A stretch of 64,000 nucleotides of DNA from Cylindrotheca closterium (taxonomy: Eukaryota; Bacillariophyta; Bacillariophyceae; Bacillariales; Bacillariaceae), in contig CAKOGP040000779.1 of NCBI GenBank assembly GCA_933822405.4, forward strand, positions 262,291 through 326,290. Reading direction: 5' to 3'. Made by a program: the position numbers and the translations under genes. Positions 9,580-22,500 of the stretch are shown piece by piece. Each line of letters begins with the position of its first letter. Position 1 is the stretch's first letter. The notes below the pieces were generated by a model, which made no database searches, was not told where the DNA came from, and saw nothing but the letters and a program-made list of their open reading frames with translations.

Positions 9580-10302
9580 ATGCCATCCTCCAATTCACCT
9601 CAAGAAAATAGCGGATTTATGCAACGATTCTTTATCCATGATCCTCAAACCATTCATGACGAAATTCATTCCACATTGAACAAGAATAATAGTGATGATA
9701 CAAATGCAGCTCCAAGTGGTAGCAATAGTCCTAAACTGAAATATGCCAGCAGTCCAAGCAGCTTGCAAGAAACTATGGAAATTGCCTTTGCATCGTTGGG
9801 ATTGGGTAATTTGATGGGCATGGGCGAGTCATCCACAACAACATCATCATCCACAACAACATCTACTGTCGGCACGCACAGCAAGAAACAATCCATTGTC
9901 ATTCCCAAACGAGAATTTGAAACCAAACCATTGCACAGCTATGCAGCACCTCATCAAGAAAGAAATTATTCTTATCAAATTCATCAAGGAAATCAACAAA
10001 TCCGAGTCGATATTGAAGCGACTGGATTGTCCAAGGACGATTTGTCGGTCCAAGTCGTCAATATGCCGGCCTGTGTCGTCCAATGGAGCAGTAGGAGTGG
10101 TGGTGGCAGTAGCAGTAGTAGCAGCAGTAGTAGTAATAATACTTCGAATGCGAGTCCCAAAAATCGACTGCGATTGGGATCGTCGGTCGATTGCCAACGA
10201 CTTTCGGCCAATTTGCACAAGGGTGTCTTGCAAATGAAGGCACCTCTCAAGACGGAAGAGGAACAGGAATCAATTAAGAATATTACGATTACTACCAAAT
10301 AA
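9580..10302 (+). CDS. Small heat-shock protein (Hsp20/alpha-crystallin-like)
   Basis: A 240-aa single-exon protein starting at the first ATG after the CA repeat. Residues 1-130 form a variable N-terminal arm rich in Ser/Thr. Residues about 131-224 resemble an alpha-crystallin domain: a VDIEATGLSKDDLSVQV segment matches the early strands (known pattern VDxPGxxKxDIxVxV), and a later LSANLHKGVLQMKAP segment matches the A-x-x-x-x-GVL-x-I-x-x-P signature. Between them the usual loop is replaced by a Gly/Ser/Asn run at about 170-195. The protein would act as an ATP-independent holdase. The domain is divergent (the GVL motif is kept, the C-terminal IxI motif is weak), so the family call is fairly but not wholly secure. 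Confidence 0.65.
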   Translation: MPSSNSPQENSGFMQRFFIHDPQTIHDEIHSTLNKNNSDDTNAAPSGSNSPKLKYASSPSSLQETMEIAFASLGLGNLMGMGESSTTTSSSTTTSTVGTHSKKQSIVIPKREFETKPLHSYAAPHQERNYSYQIHQGNQQIRVDIEATGLSKDDLSVQVVNMPACVVQWSSRSGGGSSSSSSSSSNNTSNASPKNRLRLGSSVDCQRLSANLHKGVLQMKAPLKTEEEQESIKNITITTK

Positions 10303-10551
10303 GTTAAAAGTGAAAGAACGAATTGAGTGAGTAAAAGCGACGATGCATTCATCCAAAATACAATACAGCTCGCGTGTATATTCAATATACTATACCATAT
10401 ATATAATATGAGAATAGTTTGTGATTCTCAATCCTAGTCCCATCTTGTTGAAAATATGCATTGTGTATTATACAACATGAATGTCTATTATTGAATGTAA
10501 TCCACATTCATTATAATATCTTTTACTAGAGTATCCTAATCTTCTTTCTTC
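10303..10551. other. Convergent intergenic gap
   Basis: Only about 250 bases separate the stops of the Hsp20 gene (plus) and the UBR4-type gene (minus). The sequence is AT-rich and has no room for a further coding exon of the UBR4-type gene. This shows that gene really ends at 10552. Confidence 0.6.
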
Positions 10552-13500
10552 TTACCGAGCCAAGACATCCATGGCCAGCTGCGTAAATTCGTCGGCAAAT
10601 TCAAACTCGTTGGATTCCAAAATCTTGCCCAAAATTTCGGCACAATTCATATCTCTCGAAACTTCCAATCGTTTTCGGAGTTCGTTCAATACTAATTTCG
10701 CACCAAATGGAGACTTGGTGGCGATCTCTCGGACGACCATTCGTTTCGATTCCAAAAAGCCCTTGCCAATGCCAGGCATTTCTTCCAACAAGGTGCAAAT
10801 GAAATCCAAATCCACTGACACAGTAGAAGGACTGGCTTGGAACAATCGTAACCAAAGAGTCAACAATTGTTGGGCGACTGGAACCGAACAGGTAGAACAG
10901 TGGGAGGGAGCAAACTCGAGTTCGGTATTTGTGGTGGCTTGGGTATCCACCTGTCCAATGTAACCACGGCAGAGGCCATCCCATGCTTGGAGGCGCCGAC
11001 TGAGTTCGTTCTTTTCACGTTCGGCTTCCCGCAAAAGAGAATGGAGCTTGAGGAATTCCATGACGGCTTCTTTGCCGAGTTCCTTCTTTCTTGCCGAGGA
11101 GGCGCTTGCACTTGTATTTGTATTTGCACTTGCATTTGCTGCTGCTGCTGTGCTTTCATTTCTCGTCGTTTCACCATCTCCTCCTCCACTTCCTCCAGCT
11201 GCTGCATCCAATGAAGCCAAGGGTCCTCCCAATCCGCGTCGACGGGAGGAAGCGAGAAGTGCGCGACTCATTGGATCAGACGAATCCAAGCCATCATCTT
11301 CGAGTAGACCAAGAAGATCGTTATCTTCTTCCATGTGATCAATTGCCAGACCACGTCCAAGATGCCGAATGATAACGTCGCCAGATCGTCTTCGTTCCCC
11401 TGATGATGGGTATCCAGATTCACTCCGGATCTGACGTGCCAAACGAAGGAGGGATCGTGTTCGATCGACAGTAGACGGGCTTCGGCTATTAGCCAATGGA
11501 GCGCTGTTGGGTCGGGCGACATATTTCACAACCGAACCTGGTTTCTCAACACGATCGAAAACCTTACTGTGATCATGTGTGGTCGAAGAAGGTATTCCCA
11601 TAAATGCCATCTTCATGGATGAATTGAAATTCTGTTCCAAGTCATCCTTCTTGGCATTGGGTTTCTTTCTTCCAATTATTGTTACTTTCTCTCGGATGGC
11701 ACTTCGAATGTCGTTTTCGATGGAGATGACAGTGCCCAACATTTTCATTGCTCTTTCACGATCTTCGTCGCTGGTAATCGTCACCGCATTTGATGCAACG
11801 CCTGCAGATAATTCATAGGAGAAGGTTCCACTTGCACAGTAGCCACACTCCACACACAAAAAGGCATCAAGTCTATCATAGTTAATGTGGCGGCATTTTC
11901 GACACTGAAACGCAACTTCTCCACAGTTGCCGCAAACGCCATGCGCATTTGTGACCACTATATTCCAATCAAGATACCATGTCAATCCGAATTGAAACAA
12001 AATAAAGGATGAAAAACGGAACCATTCGGCTTACCTCTTGTGCACCGTGGACAGTGAACAACAAACGAACCATCTGCAGCTTTGGAGCCACCTGGTCGAT
12101 CATAAAACTCAGCATACTCAAACTTCAAGTTGGAAGCAACAATGGGTTCAGGAAGTGTAGCACTGGCTCGGAGGGCACCTCTTGACAAACTCATGGTTGC
12201 GCACTTTTTCCACCGTAAGTCATACTCCTCAGCCTTCAGATCCGACACAGCGTTCACTGGTCTGGGTGAGAAGTAGACGTTGATAGTTTTGACATAACGG
12301 CCTCTCGGATCATTCACCGAGAGATGAATCTCTGAGATTGAAAGTCTATACTTGAGCAAGAAAAAGGAACAGAATTCATTGCTCGCAGAGGACTCCTTTG
12401 AGCTGTCAATACGTCCCCGACTGAATGCAGCAACTTGGTCCTTGTGCCATTTTCGCTGGTCTTGGGTTCGAGAGGGTGATTGTGCTGTCGATGTTCCTGA
12501 TCGACGCATAGCAGCAGCAAGACCACCTCGATTGTTTCTCCCACTGCTCGAGCCTGACTCAGCGCGCTCACCCAAAAGTCCAAAGGAATCTTTCCCAGGG
12601 GAGTGTTGCCGTTGACAATGCAAACATGGTGAGATGTCAAATCGTTTCTTCACTGGCGTACCACCGGCGTTCGATTCGAGAACCACCCATTCGCCGTTGG
12701 ATCTATCATAGCGCGCTGCTTCGATCTGTTGCTCAAAGCAATCCAAAACAAGATCTGCGGCATCTCTGGGTATTTCGGAACCAATCGAAGAGGACAATGA
12801 CTGCAAGAAACCCAAAAACTCATTCGATGCTTTGCCCATTCTTCCTGCGTCTTCCATTGGTACATAGACCAGTCGTTGGAAAAGCCGACCTTGATCTTCA
12901 GTGGACAAGCTGTTGGATAGCTTCTTCAGTATACCAGCAGCAGCTTGTCTCAGTTGCGATGCTCTTCCACCGTATACATATGTCATAGAAAATGCAACAA
13001 AACCGTCAACTGTAAGCTTCTCCTTTCCAGTCATCAGTATCTCTTCCGGAAGTGCACGCCCTTCCTGCGAAAGTGAAATCACATCTTCCTCTTCTTTCAT
13101 GCTGCTATCATCGTTGTCAATTGCAGCTTCGCTGCCCTTTCCATTCATTCGAGACCCAGCACTTGAATTGTTGAGTGCAAAGTCTAGAATACGAAGCGCT
13201 TTGGTTTGGTTTGTCCCTGACAAAGCACAAGAGATCCAGAATAGAGCCATGATTGGGGCAGCCTCTGACAAATACTGATCGTTGTGTGTCTTGTAGGTGT
13301 CCGAATTCGATTTGTTACGTTGATCTCGAAGCGACTGAGGAAGGGATCGAAGTCCACAGAAACGTCGCCAACTATCATCTCGACTTTTGATTCCATTCCA
13401 TAAGTCATCGAGCACCCTTCCCACCGTCTTGCACGATGCATGAGAATAAGTGTCCTCCGAAAGCAACTCATCTGCACCAATAAGATCGCCAACGCAAAGG

Positions 13501-16500
13501 TTTGCCCATGTTTTCTTTTCTAAATTGGACCAATCAGGGTGACAGTATCGAGCCTTTTCTTTCACAATAAGAGCTGCTTCCAACCGAGTGATCGAGCACC
13601 GATACAGACGTTTGAGTTGGAACCAAAATCCAAAATGGTCTCGAATAGTTTGAAAAAGGGTCATCTTTCCTCCGCAAAGATTCTTCAAAACCTTCTTCGC
13701 CATAGGCCGGGTGGCTGCATGTTTCGTTTTCGATACTATGATCTCACAAAGGAGAGAAAACCACCTTGAAATACCTTGGGTCTTGTGATCGGCCACCAGC
13801 ACAAGCAGGTCAAGTGAAGACTCGAGAAGCCCCATATTGTGATCTCCGCTCTTCTTTCCCGCCATCAAGTAACTGCTGAAGCTGTTTTGACTATTGTCCA
13901 ACTCGGTTTTGACTGAGATTATGTCTCGAAGCTTCTCACGGCTGCAAAAGACACCGTCTGTAAAATCCTTTTGCTTATTCTCATGAGAGTAAGTACTTCC
14001 AAGGCGAAGTCGGTCTTTCTTTTTTGACCCTGATCCCGATGTGGCCGAATCATTGTCATCGCCATCAAACAACACGTCCTCGAGAATCTGACATAGCCGT
14101 TCCTGCAACGATACACCAACATCTGTGGACTCCTTCCAAAGATGGTCCCGAATGATATCGTAAATGGGTGACCGATCGCGTTTCTGCTCTTGAGGTCGCC
14201 CAACTGATTCATCTGCCCACACGAAGTACTTGCATCTTTGTCCTCGCTCCATTCCACACACATAGAATCGACGATCCTTATTCGCCCCACTATTACATCG
14301 TCTCCTGACCGCTGGAATTTTGTGCATTGGGCAAACATAATTTGGGTTGGTTTTCTCCTTATGTTTGGACAACCGGGCGCTATCCAGAACGTCATCCGGC
14401 TGCGACCAATCACTAGCGTAGTTCTCAGGTGCAAGCAAACTGGAAAGTGCCCGTAGGCAAAGTATCACAGGCAATGTATTTTCTTCCGAGCTTTCACTGT
14501 TTGCTGAAGTTCTCAGGAGGTATGAGAGGCCGATACAGAGCTCCTTTGCAAAACGCTTTGCATGATTGTCTTGAACGTCACCTTGCTGAGATAGTTGAAC
14601 CAATTCGAGTAGCAATCCAAATATTGGCGCAATTTCAGACCCACAATCTTGTTTCTTCAATTTGCTTGCAACGTGATCGACAATGTTTCTGAAGAGAAAA
14701 CCAAGGAATTCTTCGAATGCCTGGCACCCAATACCATTATCTTCTTCAGAAGAATTCGGTCTCTTCGTATTCTCATCTTGGTCCTTCTCTTCTTCCATGC
14801 GATCATCAGAATCCTTCACTTCCTTTGGGTTGTTTGTAGAAACTTCAACCAGTTCTACATCCATTCTCTCGAGTGAAACCGGTTGCATTTGCTTCAATTG
14901 AGCACAATCAAGCTTCGGTTCAGCCCCAACGCTTTCCCCATTTACTTTGACTTCGACACTAGGATCGAAGTTGTTGGATTCCGCGTACTTCTTGCCTAGA
15001 GAGTAGCATTCCTGGCACAAGCTGTTCAGAAGGTTCAAGAGCGATTAGATTTGTATACCAATCTGTCAATGCTGATAAATCAAAGCCAAACTTACTCGAT
15101 ATCATGGTCACCTTCGAGGAGAGTGTATCGTATTATTTTCATGGGGAAAAGGGTACAGCTATCACACTGGTATGCCACAAGTCTTGCATGTTGGATTAGA
15201 GTGAACAGGCCATTGCGTTCTGTATTTCCGTGTTTACCGCAAAAAATTGAAATTGCGTCACATGTCCGTTTTACGAAGTCAGCATTCCCCATGTCCAAGA
15301 AATTTCGAATCGTTGTGAAGGATGCAAACTGTTCGCTGTGCGCAGAATCAGTGTTCAATTCAATCGCTAGTTCAATCAAGGATAGTTCCATGATGCCTTC
15401 TGACCCGGTAATCATTTCTTGGTACTCTTCGACCTCTGCAAAATAAGCGATGAGTACTTTGCTTGCCTCTACAGCGAGAGATGCTGACGAGAGGTCACTC
15501 TCAATGGCATTTTCCATTGTTTTCAGATAATTCATCGGTCGCTCGTTGGCAATTCGTGAGGCAGCTTGAAGCGAGTTTCGGATCAGGGAGCCAATTGCTT
15601 TCTGCTGATAGCTCTTTTCCAGGATAAGATCATCGTCACTTTCCATTGCGGAGGCTTCCATAGCACTTTTTGACATAGCAACGGTCCTTGCACATCCCGA
15701 TAGAATACACTCATCAAGAAACGAAGTTCTCAACCGAGAATCTGGCTCTAGATTCTTGAGTAGATTCTGAACACTGTCTCGTACACGGTTACAGGTATCC
15801 ATAGCTGTTTCTTCCACTAGTTCACGGAGAAAGTCCCGCTCGTCGCTCAAGATGTTTTTCCTTCCTCCAGAAACTTCGCAAAGATTGGAAAGTGCTTGGC
15901 AACAGTGTATCAGGCTTGTAGATTCGCCGCTTTGGTGCCCATTGACCCCTTGTTCTTGCTCTTGCATTGCAACAGGGTGGCAGGGTGCTGTCGATAGATC
16001 TGTGTAAGAATACGATTTTGGTAACCACTGTTCCAGAGATTCTCGGTCAATACCGTAGACTTCCATTGCATCGATGACAATGCTGGACGAAGAATCAAAC
16101 GGCCGCTCAATTCCAACAGAAATGAAACCACTTCGTACACCAAGCGCTATTTCCTCTTTTGTCAAAGGGAGACAATACCATTTCTTTGCCCGTGGAGTGA
16201 GGTCCAAAGGCCGTCCCTGGACGACAACTCGGGACGGTATGCCGCCAAATGATGATCCGACCAAAATTCGAACAGCAGCTATGACCAACTGACCGGCGGA
16301 CAACGAATCTTTATCTTGCGCGAGGGCACTGTTGGTTGAAGCAGCACGAGTCTCTTTCTCGCGGAGGGAAACAGTTATCGTGCAACCATTGCGGTTGGGG
16401 CAAACAAATGACTGCCCACTATCTCTTGATAATCTCGCTTTCAAATCGTCTCCTCCACTATTATTGGCGGTGAGAAACAAGTAAAAACAATGACAAATCC

Positions 16501-19500
16501 AATCTATTTGGAGCACTCACCTTCCGATTCCTCGTCCACCAAAAACAACACTAGCAGAGTCTCCAATATTCTGCAAAGTTTCAAAAATAGTCAGGGGGAA
16601 GGCAGGCTTTTTCTTAGCTTGTGCCTCGAATGCACTGCCAGATGCATCGACCATTTGAATTGTATTTTGTGGGTTGACTTCTTCTGATATCGGGAGAGAG
16701 TCAATGCATTCCTCGCCGAAAAAGAAGATCGTTCCATCCGAAGAAACCGCGCCCAAAAATGCCCTTTCTCCGTACATGGGACCGTTGGTTGCAGTATTGT
16801 TGCTAATGAAAGGCGTTGAAAATGCAGCCAAGCCAGCAAAAGAACCGGATGGCATAAGGTCGAGGTCATCATCATCCAAGGGTGACCAGGACAACAGGCC
16901 GACTCTAGATTCATTCTCGTTGAATTCGACACAAATAAGTTTGGGGGCCTTGCTGTTCACTGATCTTCCAATACAGCTCACTCGGAAGAATGTCGCACCA
17001 TTCCGATATGTCAGACCTAATTCTGTCCAATGAGTATAGGGCCCCGATATCGAAGTATTGTCGGAAATGTCACCCAGGGCGCCAGCCGATAGTACATGAG
17101 GAAGAAATTCAAACGTTCCTTCAACGGCACCTTTCTTGTCAAACATTAGAGCCACAACACAAGAAGTTGAACACTTGTAAAGGAGAGTGCGGCTTTGTTT
17201 CAGGTACGCGAGGTGAGACCCTTCGCCGAGAGTTCTAGTCGCACTCCCTGGTGCTCCAATTCCTGAACGCAAGCGAATTCCGCACATGGATAAGGAGACA
17301 CATTCACTTGGTTCGAAACGCTGCTGATCAGCAGGAGATTCCAATCTCCCATCATCTCCACTTTTCAATTCAACAACGTGTAGACGGCCATTCTCCAACA
17401 AGAGGAACATCTTCGACATACTTGGTATGCCGGCGCAGTATTGCGAAGCTACCATCGTAACATCCCGCAGATTTGCCTCAAACCCCAGATTGTATCCAAC
17501 AACTGGAAGGGCACGACTGCCATTCTTTGTTCTAGCCACGTCGTAGATGCGAACAAACCGACTACAGCCAACAACAACATTGCTTTCTGATCCAGGTATC
17601 CATTCGCATTTCACCAGATGGTTGCCATCATCGCTGTCTCGCTGTCCAATATCAAAGACCAAATTAATTGTGTCGTCAATTCCTGTCCAATCAGACTTCA
17701 CAATTAAGACGCAAGCTTCAGTAAGACCCCAAACAACAAGATGTCTTTCATTATCTGGACAGAGCTGCATCCCAATAACGTTGAACTTGAGCAACCCCAA
17801 ACCAAGAATGCACATTTGTTGCCGTGTCATCGGTTCCCTGAGGGGTCTTGTCACATGTCGAACATTCACAGTTGGTATAGTACTAAAGAATACAAGCGTA
17901 CAAGGCTCAGCCAAAACCATTCGACCCCTGCTGTCCGCAACCAGAATCGAACGAGAGATTTCTCCTGATTCTAGCTTTAATCTCAAGTGAGCATTCGTGG
18001 AGCTATCTGACGCCAATTTTGTTTGGAAGCCAACTGCTCGTCGTACTGGAATCAACGAATGCAAAGATAAGTGTTGCAAACTAAGGGGTCTGCTGCGTCG
18101 CGTTCGTAGACTTCCACGAAGTGTGGCGTGCGACGATCTGATCATTGATTTTGTTTCAAGATGTCCAGTAGGCTCTTGCTCAAATATGCTCAATCTTGAT
18201 TCGAAAGACCTGGTTTGCTGCCAGTTTCGAAACTGGCTTTGTAAGATCCGAAACAGGTCATTGTGCCACGTAGCTTCTAACGCCGCTGAAGTCAATGTTT
18301 TCAGTGCAACAAGACCTTTTTCACGGAACGCAGCTTGAACAATAGCAAGGGTACAGGGCGACATGTAATATTCGGCGGTTTTCAAAAGGCTTCCTTCCTT
18401 AGCTTTGGGCGGTCTCCTGTCTAGTGTCTCATAACTCAGCCAATCATCCTTGAGGAACTCAATGGTTTGATCTCGTGTAAATGGAGCCACACATTTGCAA
18501 GCAACTCTGGTTTGCTCTCCTGGGTTGTTATTTTCCGCGCCACAGTCACAAAAGAATGAGCTACAACGCGAATATGAGACGTCGTGACCTTTGTGACATG
18601 TCAGGGCACAAAGAGTACAGCAACCCTTATCCCAAACAAGACCGCATGTGTAGCAGTTGTACCAATGCTGTGTTCTAAATCCGCTTTCTTGAACATATGA
18701 ACAGGCAAGAGGAAGCTTGAGATCTTTCCCAATCTCTGGGATCTCCCGCAAAGAGGTTTCTTTTGAGGGCTGCGTCGATCGCCCCGATTGGACCTTGTTG
18801 ATATTTTCTTCCGCTAGCGACTCTCGGAGACGACGCACATAACCAAAAAGTTTGGAAAGCGCTTTCATTTCACTTGAAGAAACACTCAATTCCGAACTTT
18901 CGTCAATATGCGACACTGCCTGACGAACAAGCTTTGAACCAACATCCTGCAAACCGTTGAAACGGCAGGCATAAAGGAGTAACACCTCAATTACAGGTGC
19001 ACGGTCATCGTAACCCAATGATGACCAAGCTTCGATTGCGCCGTCAAGTTTGTCAAACACCAACTTTGAGTTTTTGAAGCCAATTCCGTCATTGGACGAC
19101 AGCAGTAGAAAGCAAAGAATATTCGCAATCGACTTTCGAAACGATAATGACGACGAGTCTGGTTCCACTACACGATTCTTCGTTAAACAACACAAGTCCT
19201 TGATCACAAGTGAAGTCATCTTCTGCTTGTTGACTTTGTTAAATGAAGATATCAGTGTGGGCACAATCTTCAACGAACTTGAGCTTCGGCTCGGAAAAAA
19301 ATCAAGGCTCGCTGCTGTGCTCAATAAAGTCCCCACATATGATCGACTTGTGTCGTTTGCAGGGTACCTGTCCCTGCATAATATTCTCACCAACTCTTGG
19401 ATTACAATAGATTTGAGATCTGCCTTGGGGTTATGAACCGCATCGATCGGTTCCAATTGCTTTGATTGAACGAAAGCCTGTAGCGGTTCAATATTTTTCT

Positions 19501-22500
19501 GGACTATTGTATCAACGTGAAAACCTTTTTGTGAAGCACCAAGCAAAGCCATAAGCCTGCAATTACTTTCCGACTCAAGACTTCTTGGCCCATCTGGTCG
19601 TCCTGATAATCTGCTTGACTCAAGGATGGCACAACATAGCAACTCTGTTACAAGCGAAATACTCTTGAGCCGTCCATTCTCTTTGCCTTCAGTTCCTTGC
19701 AAGGCTTGCGCAGACTGCAAATCGCCAACTGCAGACACCATTGACTGCACTGCTACCACGTCGGCGAAAGACTTAGACTCAATCAGAAGATGGGAAGCAA
19801 CTGCTTGACATTGGGTTGCCAACTCTTGGTCGACCTGAACAGAGAGATGGCTTAGCAATGATATTGCATCGAGCACAGCAGCTTTTTGACTGGACGATGT
19901 AGTGACGCCTCTTGGCAATTCCTCGGCAAGTTCGATGGGAGCCATCTCTTCGGCCGTATTCTTCTTCGCCTGAAAGCAGAATGGGTGCGGCTTTCTTCCT
20001 GTCTTGCCGAGGCCTACTCGCAAAAGAGCAGCTGCAGGCATGAGGCTACTGATTGCAGTTGCCATCACGTTCCGCCACAATTGTGCAGCAACCATATCCT
20101 CATGCCCGGAGTGACCTGCAAAGCGACCCGCGCCACTTGTTGTGTGGTAAGGTGAACCATATTGCACATCGAGACAGGAAGTCGTCAGTGATTGTGCAAG
20201 TAGTAACCCCCATTCGCCGCATGCTCTTAGTTCTGCTGTCGGTGCGTCCCAAGTCCCATCTTCACTCAACCAACGATCTTGCAGCTTGTCATCTTCTTGT
20301 TGGGTACAATTTGGACACCACGCAGCTCTCGCTTCTTCGAGATTCTTCACCGACAAGTTTCCCAAAAGGACTTCAGTGACTTCTTGTGGCACCCCGAATA
20401 GAACAGCAAGAGTGTCTTTCCAGTCAACGTCGTCACGGTGAGATTTATCCTTGGAACTTTCATTGTTGGCCCAATTGCAAAGTCTAATACATAGGCTAAC
20501 ACGATCGTCATCAACCCAAGAGGTTCCTCCAAAATGCTCCTGCATTGCAGTAGAAGAGTGTTTTCGGTATTGCAAGTAAGCGGTCATTGCCAATCTTGTC
20601 AGACCTCGTAAAGCATCTAAAGCTGCCCCGGTTGCATCCTCGTGGCGGATGCCGTTGCGGAGACTGCAGCTTACATCCAGCCAGTCAGGATGAATTGGTG
20701 CTGCACCGAATGTGTAGCAGCAGCGTCGTAGTTGATCAAGAGTTTCTGACCGTGCATCGATGTCCCTATCTCCATCACTCTCAATAGAATCCGCATCAGA
20801 TGCCACTTGCTCACTTTCTGAAGAATCGCCTCGGTTCCTAGTATTTCGGGTTCCTGCATTGTCTACCGACACAGAAAAGTAGTCGTTTCCAGGCTTTGTG
20901 TGTAGTGCGATAGCAGCAGAAATATATGTCGAAAGACCCTCCAAAAGCCCAAAAACAAGAAGAGGAGTGCTTTGGGACATCAATTCGTCTTCTGGGACAT
21001 GATTTGCGAGGATCATTTCGACAAGCGCGTTTGCTCTGGTTAGCATGGTGCGAAGACTAGTCCTGAGGCGGCTTGCATTGAATCTAAAACTGTCGTCATT
21101 ATTTGATTCAGAGTGCAAGTTCGTCATATCTTCCCGTATTTCCAAGTACCGAGATGCCAAACTCCCTTCCAGTGATGCTTGTAACGAGGGAAACGCTGTT
21201 GTTCTAAGACCTTGTCTCTGGACGACGTAATCAGTGATTGAATTGACCTTATCCATCATGTTCCATGAAGAAAATAGCAAGTGGCATTTATCTTGCCGTG
21301 CTGACTCAAAACCAAGTTCGAATGCATGCTCTAGTGCCATCTGCATCGTATCAACGACCGAGCTGTCCAGTCCACTCAATGACCGTTGTGGCAGAGAAGA
21401 ATCCGGCAAGCTAGGTGATTCCCAATCAAAAATGCTCATGAAGCATCTATCACTGGTGTACCATTCCATTGTTGAAACAAACGAAGGAAAACTCACTTTC
21501 GCCTGCCCTCCATTGTTCGCAAAAATCAACTTTTCGAGGCGAGATCCGATAGTGGCGACATCGAGAAGACAACCACAGACTACCAAAACTCGAGCGACAA
21601 ACCCCGACGCTTCAGTGTTGCCACTAAGTAATGACCGCCTTGTAGAATTGGAGAGAATTGATTTGATATCCTTCTGTGTTTGGGTCACCAAGTCTCGGAG
21701 AATCGCAAGCTGGTCGTCCTTCAGGAGCCTGCAGAATGCAAGCACAAACACTCGTGCGTCATTATAAGACAGCTGCAGATTAGTCTCCACGTAGATGTGA
21801 TCATCGTCCAGTTCTCGTTTTGAAAGAGTTTGCACAGTCTGCATTGTGCGATGTATGCTCTTGACGTATTCTTTTGTAATGTACAATTCTGGGACAGTGA
21901 ATGATCGAGTTGTCGCCTTCCTCTCGCTCGTAAGGTTAGCAATGAGAAGGGTTTGGTGTGCCGCAGGCAAACTCAGTGACCATCCAATGCTTTTATCTTT
22001 CGCAATGCCTTGATACAAACTCTTCCGTTGACTGTTCGTACCAAGGATTGGATGAACCATGAAGCCACTGTCATAGGATCTGCCTCGACCAAGGTATTGA
22101 CACATCTCCATATGTGCCGCCCATAACTCCTGCTCAGCCTTTGAGAACGCGAAAGTCCCATCTATATCCATCTTCACTGGTTCTTGTGTCCGGACAAGGA
22201 TTCGATCCAAAAGGGGTCCTAGATCAAGGAGCTTCTCATAATGCTCAAGTCCCAAAGATTTTCGAATTGATTGACGTAAATGGGATGTTGGAATCGACTG
22301 ATTCAACAAGCAGAACTTCAATGCTTTCAAAGCTTCAGTTGCTACCTCGACTCGTGGCCTGCTGATACGTCGCCAGATACCGTCCATTGGCTTCGTCGCC
22401 AGCTGTTGTTTTGTCTTTCGACGCTTGCTAACTCGACCGCTGCTTCTCGCGCCTCGTTTCTTTGACTTGCTTGCATTCTCTTCGACAAACTCCACGTTAT

